From Planctomycetota bacterium (GTDB lineage Bacteria; Planctomycetota; Planctomycetia; Gemmatales; Gemmataceae): a stretch of DNA of 46,915 bases. A model generated the notes under the pieces. It had not been told where the DNA came from. It worked only from the letters and a program-made list of their open reading frames with translations, and ran no database searches. Shown here one piece after another: positions 31,403 to 39,053 of the stretch. The stretch spans positions 1 to 46,915 of the forward strand of contig VGXS01000032.1 in assembly GCA_016873225.1 (NCBI GenBank), read 5' to 3'. The translations under genes and the position numbers were made by a program. Numbering within the stretch: the first letter of the stretch is position 1; each line of letters starts with the position of its first letter.

Positions 31403-32208
31403 CAAAGCCACTCAAGCTCGTCTTCGTCGAATGTCGCAGTCCATTCGCGCCCACCGCCCGAAAACTCGACAACAAACCGGTCGGGATCCCCGGGCGTGTC
31501 CAGAACATCGATGACAACGCCAATGTCCCCGATTCGGGGTAGGGACCGGTCATCCGCCGGTTCCCCATCCTCAAGTGATGGTCCCGGCAAACGCCTGACC
31601 CGCACCCTTTCGGTGGTGTTTCCCCCAAACGCCAAATTCCACTCGCCATTCGACAGGAACCCCGCGGCCCCGTCATCGCCCAAGGCCAGTTTGAACGACC
31701 CGGGTGCCGGCCCGCCGGCAGGGCGGTGCTCGGCAAGCTTGGATTGCTTGAGGATCAATTCAAAAATGGCCTGGGTGGGAACACTGATGCCGGCGAGGTT
31801 GATGATGAAGTCGGTGCAACCCAACGCGCGATTCGCGGGCGACATGAATCGCTTGATCGGCGAAAGACGCGACCGGTATTCCTCGGGATTCCTCAGGATT
31901 AGGCAAATGAAATCAATGTTGTTGATCGAATGGACATAGGCGCCGGCAATCTCCGACCAAGGAAGGATTCCAATGCCCAATGTCCGGTCGTTGATTCCCT
32001 GCTCGTTGATGACAAGCCTTGGACGCGTGTCGAGCAGTTGCCAGGCGAAAACCAGCACCCCCGCCCCGAAGAACAGGATGCTCGCCCATCCGACGAGCGG
32101 CGCCTCACCCTTCCAAACAATCAAGGCTCCCCCCGCGACGAAAGCCATCGACACCATGAGAAGCAGGGTGTACTTGATTAAGGAATTGCGAATTTCCACG
32201 GAATTCAT
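31402..32208 (-). CDS. STM3941-like membrane protein with extra C-terminal domain
   Basis: A 268-aa protein. The start at 32208 has AAGGGGGT 7 nt upstream. Two transmembrane helices (residues ~10-60, LLLMVSMAFVAGGALIVW and ILFFGAGVLVFAWQLL) are followed by a PH-like STM3941 segment (LVINEQGINDRTLGIGILPWSEIAGAY ... FICLILRNPEEY ... GISVPTQAIFELI) to about residue 155. The rest is additional. It has a spacer and a small C-terminal domain (IGDIGVVIDVLDTPGDPDRFVVEFSGGGREW) resembling DUF4926-type beta proteins. No enzymatic residues are apparent. Function unknown. Confidence 0.75.
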   Translation of the reverse strand: MNSVEIRNSLIKYTLLLMVSMAFVAGGALIVWKGEAPLVGWASILFFGAGVLVFAWQLLDTRPRLVINEQGINDRTLGIGILPWSEIAGAYVHSINNIDFICLILRNPEEYRSRLSPIKRFMSPANRALGCTDFIINLAGISVPTQAIFELILKQSKLAEHRPAGGPAPGSFKLALGDDGAAGFLSNGEWNLAFGGNTTERVRVRRLPGPSLEDGEPADDRSLPRIGDIGVVIDVLDTPGDPDRFVVEFSGGGREWTATFDEDELEWL

Positions 32209-32284
32209 GGATAAACCCCCTTGGAAAGACACCGGGACACCCAAACCTCCTCACTGATCCGACAGGCCGCAGCCTAACATGAAG

Positions 32285-32383
32285 TCAATTCATCCTCCGG
32301 ATGATTGAACGCGGCGTGCCATGACACACTTCAATGTCCGTGGATCATTGAAACCGAATGCCCCCGGGCAGTCGATTTCAATG
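32285..32383. repeat. Two long hairpins in the intergenic region before the MoxR cluster
   Basis: The 413-nt gap 32209-32621 holds no convincing gene. It contains TCAATTCATCC 32285-32295, pairing with GGATGATTGA 32299-32308 (one bulge). A symmetric hairpin follows: CATTGAAA 32346-32353 pairs perfectly with TTTCAATG 32376-32383, with GA/TC and TGCCC/GGGCA inside. A weaker longer-range repeat joins GGAACCC 32475-32481 and GGGTTCC 32534-32540. No clear promoter for the ATPase gene was found. These could be terminators of read-through, operators or a structured leader. Confidence 0.45.
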
Positions 32384-32621
32384 CCAGGGCCGGGATGCCC
32401 CGCGCAAGCAACATGCCCCTCACTTCGTTCAGGGCTCAAAACGCCTGGTTATCGAGGCCCGATTCCGCGGCTTGGGAACCCCCGGCCAAATGGGGGCGAA
32501 CCGGCATGATTCGAAAATGATTTGAAAAACCAAGGGTTCCAACCATTCCAGCAAGATATCCTGTCGTGGCCATGCGGATTGAATCCAATATGATCTCATC
32601 AACCAACTTCCAATTCTTCGA

Positions 32622-34238
32622 ATGGGTGAAACCGTGTTCTGGAAAAGGCCGGCCCATGACCCGAGGCAAGTCAGCGCCGCCCCGACGCTGCCGGCATCGC
32701 CCGGGTCCGGGCAGGATGAATTCGATGTCAGCAAGCTGTATTCCGGGCCGGCCTCGGCGGAAGGATCGACCGAACCGCCCGTTGCGCGGCTTGATGAAAA
32801 ATTCAGGCAGGCCTACTTCTGGATCGTAAACCACGCCATCATCACACCCTATTACGATATTGAGTATAATGATACCGCCCGTCCACCGCGCTCCTTCACC
32901 TTCGGTGGCGCCGGGACCGAATTGCGGTTGCCCAGCGGCATGTCGTACTCGTCCTTCGTGCTGTTGCCCCTGCTGAACTTCGCCCTCAGGAAGCGCGCCT
33001 TGTTCATCGGCGGACCCGGCCGGGGGAAGACGGCCTCGGCGATCCTGATGAGCCTGCTCGCCGGATACGATCTCCGGACCGTCAGGCGCGGCATCCAGCA
33101 TGGCCAACCGCAGATGACGGTCGCCGATCTCCTTGGCAACCCGCTGCCCAAGGCGCTCATGGAATCCAACTCATCAGACGACATCAAGATCGCCTGGCGC
33201 CAATGGATCACCATGCGGGTGAAGATCGTCGATGAGTACAACCGGATTCCGACGCGCACCCAATCGGCGCTGCTCACCCTGCTGGCCGACGGCTACGCCG
33301 AGGTTCTCGGGCAAACGGTCGAGAGCCCCGAAAGCGCCTGGTTCCTCACCGCCAACGATGACATGGGCGGCGGCACCTACCAGGTGATCGAGGCGCTCAA
33401 GGACCGCATCGACATCGTCATCAAGGCCCTCAATTTCAATCCCAGGTTCCTCGATGACCTTTTGGTCCGCGTCGAGGAGGGCGTGAAGCCGGAGACGCTG
33501 CTTCCCAAGGAACTAATCTTCACCCCAGAGGAACTCGACTCCGTCCACGCGCAAATCCTCAAGGTCGCGATACCGCGCGCCGTCAGGCGTCGCCTCGAGT
33601 TTTTCGCGGCGCAGTTCGATTTCTGCGACCTCGCGGCCAAGGAGATCGAATACAAGTCGAAGGACACCATTCACCTGGCGGGAAAGACGCTCTCCCAGGT
33701 CTGCGCCGAGGATTGCGGCCGCGACAAGGCCAAATGCATCTGCAGCCAAACCGAGAACGGGCTGAGCGTGAGGTCGCTGATGACCTTGCTGGCGTTCTCG
33801 AAGGGCCTGGCGTGGTTCCGCGGCCAAATGGAAGTGGGCCTGGCCGATGTGATCCAGATTGTGCCATGGATCCTGCACGAAAAACTAGCTCAGAACCCCG
33901 GATCCCCCTTTTTCGATGCGACAGGAAACGGCATCTACCGGGTGGACCGCATCGCCTGGATCCGCCGGGCCTTTGACCTGGCGTGCGAGGAGTTCGTCAG
34001 GCTCGACCTCGACCGGAGCGATCCGCTGCTGGAACTGGATCAGGCGTTCGAACGCGGCCTCGAGGGTGTCGCGGCCGGCGAGGTTCGCAAGCGGCTTTCG
34101 GGCATCGAGACACACTTGGCGGGATTGGCCAAGGGCACGAAACTCTATGCCCATGTCCATGCCGATGTCCTTAAGCTCAAGTACTACCATCAACGATACT
34201 CGAACTACCTGCGATGGCTGACGACGGTCCGGAGCTAA
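32622..34238 (+). CDS. MoxR-type AAA+ ATPase
   Basis: A 538-aa AAA+ ATPase of the MoxR group. Residues 1-55 look disordered. The Walker A is GGPGRGKT (130-137), Walker B is VKIVDEYNRIP (DEYNR, 200-210; MoxR typically DExNR), sensor 1 is WFLTANDD, and EALKDRID carries the arginine region. C-terminal lid helices (SLMTLLAFSKGLAWFRGQM...DVIQIVPWILHEKL) follow. Between them an unusual Cys cluster, C361/C365/C372/C374 (VCAEDCGRDKAKCIC), suggests an inserted zinc site. MoxR ATPases work with vWA proteins to remodel a client, and a vWA partner is encoded two genes on. The start at 32622 lacks a clear Shine-Dalgarno. Confidence 0.9.
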   Translation: MGETVFWKRPAHDPRQVSAAPTLPASPGSGQDEFDVSKLYSGPASAEGSTEPPVARLDEKFRQAYFWIVNHAIITPYYDIEYNDTARPPRSFTFGGAGTELRLPSGMSYSSFVLLPLLNFALRKRALFIGGPGRGKTASAILMSLLAGYDLRTVRRGIQHGQPQMTVADLLGNPLPKALMESNSSDDIKIAWRQWITMRVKIVDEYNRIPTRTQSALLTLLADGYAEVLGQTVESPESAWFLTANDDMGGGTYQVIEALKDRIDIVIKALNFNPRFLDDLLVRVEEGVKPETLLPKELIFTPEELDSVHAQILKVAIPRAVRRRLEFFAAQFDFCDLAAKEIEYKSKDTIHLAGKTLSQVCAEDCGRDKAKCICSQTENGLSVRSLMTLLAFSKGLAWFRGQMEVGLADVIQIVPWILHEKLAQNPGSPFFDATGNGIYRVDRIAWIRRAFDLACEEFVRLDLDRSDPLLELDQAFERGLEGVAAGEVRKRLSGIETHLAGLAKGTKLYAHVHADVLKLKYYHQRYSNYLRWLTTVRS

Positions 34239-35260
34239 GGATCCGTGAATGGCTGACGGGCCGGCGCGTCGACTTGAACGGCCGGTTCCGCGCCATGGCG
34301 CGGGCGAGGCCCGGGCTTGATCCGGGGAAGGTTCTCGGCTTGTGCCGGGAACTTCTCCCGCCGCTGGCGGTAAAACCCCATCCCGGACTTCCCGAATTGC
34401 TCGACGCCGTCTTCGACCTGATCCTCCTTCATTCGGGCCGCGGGCTGATCGGGATCGGATCGACCGAGCCCACGGCGCTTGAAATCCTCCTGCGCCATTC
34501 GTTCCCGGCACTTCTGCCCCGCCTGCTCGAACGGCCCCGCTCGTTGCCGGCGGCCCTTTCCAACGCGACCGAGAACATGGCCGCCACGGGCGCCCGGTTC
34601 GCGAAGGAATTGGCCTTGCTCGCGGGTGTGGCTGAGGACGCCGGGCAACTTGAGGATGCCGGCGGGATCCTGGCTTGGAGGCTGGGTGAACCCCGCTTGC
34701 GCCGCTGGGCGCTGGAAAAGGCTTCCGGGCTGCCGGGCAAGTTGGTGCTGGCCGCCCTTGGCGAACCCGGCTGGCCCGAACCGGCGGCGCCGGTCGTGGT
34801 CGCCGCGCTCGGGGCCGACGCCTGGCGAAGGCTCGGCGAGTTGTTTACTCCTGTAACACTTGAAATGCTTTCGGGAAGCCCGGGCGCCGATGTGGTGGAC
34901 GGTTTGGTTCGAGCCGCCGGGGCCGGCGCCCCGCCATGCGACAATTGGCCCCTGCGCGGGAGCGTCGGCGACTTCACGGGATTTGATGGCGATTTCGAAT
35001 TCCCACCCATCCTGCTCGAGACGGGGCCCGAGTCGAACCGGCACTGTTTCATGACACGCCACGGACCGGCGGAAATGCTCGTGCATGCCGACGCCTTCGG
35101 TTGGTCGTGCCAGCCCGTGGTCGCGCCGCAAAGGAACGCGGCATGTTTTGGAATCCCCGCGGGAACGACTTCGGCCATTGATGGGAAGGATTACCGGGCC
35201 CACACCCGCGCCAACAGTTTCCGGATCCGCGTTCATGTGCCTCCGAGGATGCCGCTATGA
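34214..35260 (+). CDS. Orphan protein between MoxR and vWA genes
   Basis: A 348-aa protein that I do not recognise. Residues 1-230 are Leu/Ala-rich and helical (LLPRLLERPRSLPAALSNATENMAATGARFAKELALLA). The C-terminal 100 residues look beta-rich and more conserved-looking: GSVGDFTGFDGDFEF, FPPILLETGPESNRHCFMTRHG, VHADAFGWSCQP, then a Cys and aromatic rich tail. No signal peptide or membrane segment is seen. Its start overlaps the MoxR gene by 25 nt and its end overlaps the vWA gene by 4 nt, so it is translated with them. It may be the third component (client or regulator) of the ATPase-vWA system. Confidence 0.8.
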   Translation: MADDGPELRIREWLTGRRVDLNGRFRAMARARPGLDPGKVLGLCRELLPPLAVKPHPGLPELLDAVFDLILLHSGRGLIGIGSTEPTALEILLRHSFPALLPRLLERPRSLPAALSNATENMAATGARFAKELALLAGVAEDAGQLEDAGGILAWRLGEPRLRRWALEKASGLPGKLVLAALGEPGWPEPAAPVVVAALGADAWRRLGELFTPVTLEMLSGSPGADVVDGLVRAAGAGAPPCDNWPLRGSVGDFTGFDGDFEFPPILLETGPESNRHCFMTRHGPAEMLVHADAFGWSCQPVVAPQRNAACFGIPAGTTSAIDGKDYRAHTRANSFRIRVHVPPRMPL

Positions 35261-36993
35261 GCCGGTCCTCCGAACTGGCCGAACGCTGGGACGCCGCCTG
35301 GCCCGCGGCGCTGGACTCTTGGTCACCCTACACCCTGCTGAAGCCTCCCATTTACTTCGAGACCCAAAAGCAGGCTGAAGCCTGCGGCATGGCCGGGCAG
35401 GTCGCGGCGATCAGGCTTGCCGACCAGACCGTGATGGTGAACCTCGCCACGGTGCGGGAACTCGGGCTGGAGGACCACTCCCTGGCGATCCTGGCCCACG
35501 AGATAGGCCATCATGTGCATGTGCCGGGAAACCTGGCCGACAACGCCCGCATGCTCGCGGCGATGAAGCCGTTGCTCATCGGCTTGCCTCCAGAAACGCC
35601 CGCGATGGTGGCCAACCTCTATGGCGACCTGCATCTCAACGATCGGCTACAGCGGCGTCATGGTATCGATGTCGCCTCCGTCTATGTCCGCTTGCGCGAA
35701 TCTGGCAGAACCTCCGACCCGACCGAAACATGGAAGGTTTACACCCGCGCCTATGAACACCTGTGGCGCCTTCCGCCGGGAACGATCGCGCCGCCGGACA
35801 TCACTCCTGTCGTGAATGCCGACGCGCTGCTGGTCTCGAGGCTCATCCGGCACTTCTCGGTGCGGTGGCTCGCGGGTGCCCGACGCTTCGCCGCGATCCT
35901 TTTCCCTTACTTGAATGCCGATCGGGAAAAGCCGCAGACTTTCCTGTCGGCCGGGCTGGGAGACTGCAAGGATTGCGGACAGGGCGCCGCCATTCCGGAT
36001 GGGCTTACCGCGGTCGACCCGGCTGAACTCGGGGAGGACGGGGAATTCGACGCCGCCATCAATGGCGAAGCCGAGGATGACGATGACCAGAATCCGCTCA
36101 AGCCCGAACCAGGCAAAGGGTCTCCCGGCTCACAGCATCGTTCACCCCTCGAATATGCCGACTTGTTGCGGGGAATGGGCCTCGTCTTGCCCGGGCATGA
36201 GGTCACGGCGCGTTATTACAGGGAAAGGGCCAAGCCCCATCTCCTGCCGTTTCCATCCCGGAGGCAGCCGGCGGCGACCGAAACCCATCCGGAGGGATAT
36301 GAGGGTTGGGACGCCGGGGACGACCTCCAGGACCTCGACATGCTCGGCTCGCTGATGCGTTCCCCCGTGGTGGTGCCGGGAATCACCACCGTTCGCAGGG
36401 TTTACGGCGAATTGGCAGGAAAGGAACCCGACCGCGCTCCGGTCGACCTCGACATCTACATCGACTGTTCCGGCAGCATGCCCGATCCATCGGCTTACAC
36501 CAGCTACCTTGCCCTGTGCGGAACAATCCTCGTGCTCAGCGCCCTGAGGGCCGGCGCCAGCGTGCAGGCCACGCTCTGGTCGGGCCCGGGCCAGTTCAAG
36601 ACCACCTCGGGATTCATCAGGGACGAGAATCGCCTCATCGACATCGTCACCGGATACATTTGTGGAAGCACCGCGTTTCCCCTGCATGTGCTGCGGGACA
36701 CTTATCGCGAAAGGCGGGCAAGCGCCCGGGCGACCCATATCGTGGTGATCTCGGACGACGGGGCGGACACGATGTTGTCCAACGACGAGACGGGCGCTCC
36801 CGGGACGGACATTTGCCGCCTCGCCATGGAGCGGGCCAGGGCGGGCGGCACGCTCGTCCTCAACCTGTTCAATCCCGAATCATGGGATGCCGGCAAGCGC
36901 CTCGCGGAACTCGGATTCCGCATCCATCCCGTGCGCGACTGGGAAGAACTCGTGGCCTTCGCCGCCCGTTTCGCCCGGGAGACATACAAGTGA
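35257..36993 (+). CDS. HExxH metallopeptidase-like / vWA domain fusion
   Basis: A 578-aa two-domain protein. Near the N terminus LAILAHEIGHHVHVPGN (H81-E82-x-x-H85-H86) is a metallopeptidase zinc motif, with NLYGDLHLNDRL (D124/H126/D129) downstream as candidate third ligand. A central acidic, low-complexity linker (GEAEDDDDQNP, ~270-295) separates it from a C-terminal vWA domain. That domain has the MIDAS motif DLDIYIDCSGSMPD (D403-C-S405-G-S407), an STAF threonine and VVISDDGADT. The start overlaps the previous stop as ATGA. Peptidase plus vWA pairs with MoxR ATPases are known (for example DUF2201-type proteins). This layout looks like a variant; proteolytic activity is unproven. Confidence 0.88.
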   Translation: MSRSSELAERWDAAWPAALDSWSPYTLLKPPIYFETQKQAEACGMAGQVAAIRLADQTVMVNLATVRELGLEDHSLAILAHEIGHHVHVPGNLADNARMLAAMKPLLIGLPPETPAMVANLYGDLHLNDRLQRRHGIDVASVYVRLRESGRTSDPTETWKVYTRAYEHLWRLPPGTIAPPDITPVVNADALLVSRLIRHFSVRWLAGARRFAAILFPYLNADREKPQTFLSAGLGDCKDCGQGAAIPDGLTAVDPAELGEDGEFDAAINGEAEDDDDQNPLKPEPGKGSPGSQHRSPLEYADLLRGMGLVLPGHEVTARYYRERAKPHLLPFPSRRQPAATETHPEGYEGWDAGDDLQDLDMLGSLMRSPVVVPGITTVRRVYGELAGKEPDRAPVDLDIYIDCSGSMPDPSAYTSYLALCGTILVLSALRAGASVQATLWSGPGQFKTTSGFIRDENRLIDIVTGYICGSTAFPLHVLRDTYRERRASARATHIVVISDDGADTMLSNDETGAPGTDICRLAMERARAGGTLVLNLFNPESWDAGKRLAELGFRIHPVRDWEELVAFAARFARETYK

Positions 36994-36995
36994 CA

Positions 36996-37550
36996 ATGCC
37001 CGTGTTGGCGGACCTGCTGCGCTGGCTCGCGGAAACTCCTCCGGAATTCAGGGAGGATCCGCCGCTCGCGGCGGTGCTAGGCGACCTTCTGGAATCGCTG
37101 GGCCACCCCGACATGGACGCGGCAGCCCTGGCCCGGGGCGAAGCGGGACTGAAGCCGAGGGCCGAACGCAACCGCAGGCTGTGGATCCTGGCGGCTTGCC
37201 GGTTGCTGTGGCATCCGTCTTTCAGGTTGTCAGTCCTGCCCGCGGATGGCTTGCGCCACCTGTTCGCGAAGGAACTTCCCGGGGTGGCGGCGATCACCGC
37301 CGCGGACGCCCTGATAACCGAGGAGGACCGCCGTGAGGAACTGGTGAGGCGAACCTTGCGCGCCGTGGGCATGGGCCTTGCCGGCGAGACACTGCTGGAG
37401 TCGGAAGACAGGTTTTGCCAGGTGGATTCGGTGGAAGGCCGACTCGTCGCGCGGGGCGCGGCGGAACGGGAGCGACGCGCCCGCGAGGTTCGCGAGGCGA
37501 TGGCCCGCGAGGCGGCCCGCATGGCCGCGGCCCGGTACAGCTCGGAGTGA
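36996..37550 (+). CDS. Small hypothetical protein of the MoxR-vWA cluster
   Basis: A 184-aa soluble, helical, highly charged protein that I cannot assign. It has a Leu/Trp-rich middle (RRLWILAACRLLWHPSFRLSVLPADGL) and a basic/acidic coiled-coil C terminus (RRAREVREAMAREAARMAAARY). The start is ATG 36996; a GTG at 36990 that overlaps the vWA stop as GTGA is an alternative. It lies between the vWA gene and the AMP-ligase-like gene (4-nt gap to the latter), so it belongs to the same transcript. A partner or adaptor role is a guess. Confidence 0.75.
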   Translation: MPVLADLLRWLAETPPEFREDPPLAAVLGDLLESLGHPDMDAAALARGEAGLKPRAERNRRLWILAACRLLWHPSFRLSVLPADGLRHLFAKELPGVAAITAADALITEEDRREELVRRTLRAVGMGLAGETLLESEDRFCQVDSVEGRLVARGAAERERRAREVREAMAREAARMAAARYSSE

Positions 37551-37554
37551 CGGC

Positions 37555-38907
37555 ATGCCGCTCGACGACGCCGCGATGTTCCCGCTGTTGACCGAGGCAA
37601 GCCGGGGCTTGCTCACGCGCCTTCGGGAACACACCTCGGCGCCTCGATGGACCCACCGCTGTGGCGATCGGCTCACGGCCGAGGCGCTTGCCCGCGTTCG
37701 GGGCTACGCCGATTCTCTCAAGGCAAAACGGAACTCGTCGCCCCGCGGCCAACCGTCATGGGTCGGTGAATTCCTGGATCATTGCCGGCGCGATGTTCCC
37801 TTTTACCGGGAGAGGCTTCCCTCGGGCGAATCGCTCGAAGCCATGCCCGCCACGCTCCGCGAGGACTTGCGCACAGGATACTGGCGCTTCGTTCCCGATA
37901 CCGCCGACCTGCGTGACATCCTCACCTACTGGACCTCGGGAACCTCCGGAACCATGGTGATGGTTCCAAGTTGCCCCGAGGCTCCGGTGAAATATCTCCC
38001 CGTTTTCGAGGCCGCCCTGCGAGCGCTTGGCATCGGCATGAAGGGTGGAAACCGGATGTCGATCGTCCAGGCGATGTGCCAGCGATCGGCATACACCTAC
38101 CCATCCGTGATGTCGTATTTCGACGGCGCCGGCCTCGCCAGGCTGAACCTCAACCCGTCCGAATGGCGTTCCCCCGCCGACAGGGCGGCTTTCCTGGCCG
38201 AGTTCACTCCCGAGTTGGTGACGGGCGACCCCGTCGGCCTCGTCGAACTGGCTTCCCTGCCGCTTCGCGAACCTCCCAAGGCCCTGATTTCATCGGCAAC
38301 GGCCCTGCTCCCCGGCACGCGGTCGAAATTGGAAGCGGCATTCGGGTGTCCCGTGCTCAACCTGTACGCCATGCACGAGGTTGGGCCCATCGGCATTGAT
38401 CATGGGAATGGCCTCGAGATCCTCGCTCCCGACATTCATGTGGAGATCCTCGCGGCCGACGGATCGCCATGCCCGCCGGGAGTGCGCGGGGAAATCACCA
38501 TCACCAGCGCTTTCAACCCATTCCTGCCCCTGGTCCGATACCGCACGGGCGACCACGCCGCGCTCGACCTTTCCGCTCCGGCACCGAGGCTTGTCGAATT
38601 CGAGGGAAGGGCGCCGGCGGTTTTCCGATCGGCAAGCGGGAGAATCTTCAACAGCATTGATGTTTCCCGTGTTTTGTCCGATTGTCCCCTGCCGGCCTTG
38701 TCGTTGATCCAACGGGCCGATGGTTCGGTGACGATGCGAACGCGTTGCGATGAGGCGATGGCAAGCCTGGTGCGGGAACAGTTGGTGGACCTGTTTGAAG
38801 GCGTTGGCGTGGAAGTCGAGCGGATTCCCAAGGAATCGCCTTGGGAGGGCAAGTTGATCCAATACCGAAGCGACATGCCCGTCACGGAACATCAGAAAGG
38901 CGATTAG
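37555..38907 (+). CDS. Adenylate-forming enzyme, PaaK-like
   Basis: A 450-aa AMP-forming acyl/aryl-CoA-ligase-like enzyme of the phenylacetate-CoA ligase type. The A3 phosphate loop is YWTSGTSGTMVMVP (127-133, TSGTSGT), the A5-like motif NLYAMHEVGPIG (271-275, YxxxE), and the A7 motif VRYRTGDHAAL (329-333, YRTGD). The C-terminal domain is short, with a possible final lysine in EGKLIQYRSD. Such enzymes activate a carboxylate as acyl-AMP; the substrate cannot be told. It follows the 184-aa gene by 4 nt and ends the cluster. Finding one with MoxR-vWA genes is unusual. Confidence 0.9.
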   Translation: MPLDDAAMFPLLTEASRGLLTRLREHTSAPRWTHRCGDRLTAEALARVRGYADSLKAKRNSSPRGQPSWVGEFLDHCRRDVPFYRERLPSGESLEAMPATLREDLRTGYWRFVPDTADLRDILTYWTSGTSGTMVMVPSCPEAPVKYLPVFEAALRALGIGMKGGNRMSIVQAMCQRSAYTYPSVMSYFDGAGLARLNLNPSEWRSPADRAAFLAEFTPELVTGDPVGLVELASLPLREPPKALISSATALLPGTRSKLEAAFGCPVLNLYAMHEVGPIGIDHGNGLEILAPDIHVEILAADGSPCPPGVRGEITITSAFNPFLPLVRYRTGDHAALDLSAPAPRLVEFEGRAPAVFRSASGRIFNSIDVSRVLSDCPLPALSLIQRADGSVTMRTRCDEAMASLVREQLVDLFEGVGVEVERIPKESPWEGKLIQYRSDMPVTEHQKGD

Positions 38908-39053
38908 CCCTCCCCAACCCTCACTGCATCGCCACAAATACCCCATTTTTACAACATTGAATGGCAACTTCGGCATTTTCGGCACAAGCCGCCGGGCCGG
39001 TTGTTCCGATGATTCCTTCATGGGGAACTTCTCCTCATGGAGGGAATGGAACG

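Noticed and set aside
32622..38907. Reading the MoxR-vWA genes as a methanol-dehydrogenase or nitric-oxide-reductase maturation operon
   Set aside because: No dehydrogenase, cytochrome or NOR subunits are adjacent, and the vWA partner carries a peptidase-like domain.
37555..38907. Calling the adenylate-forming enzyme phenylacetate-CoA ligase (paaK)
   Set aside because: No paa pathway genes are near and the sequence is too divergent to assign a substrate.
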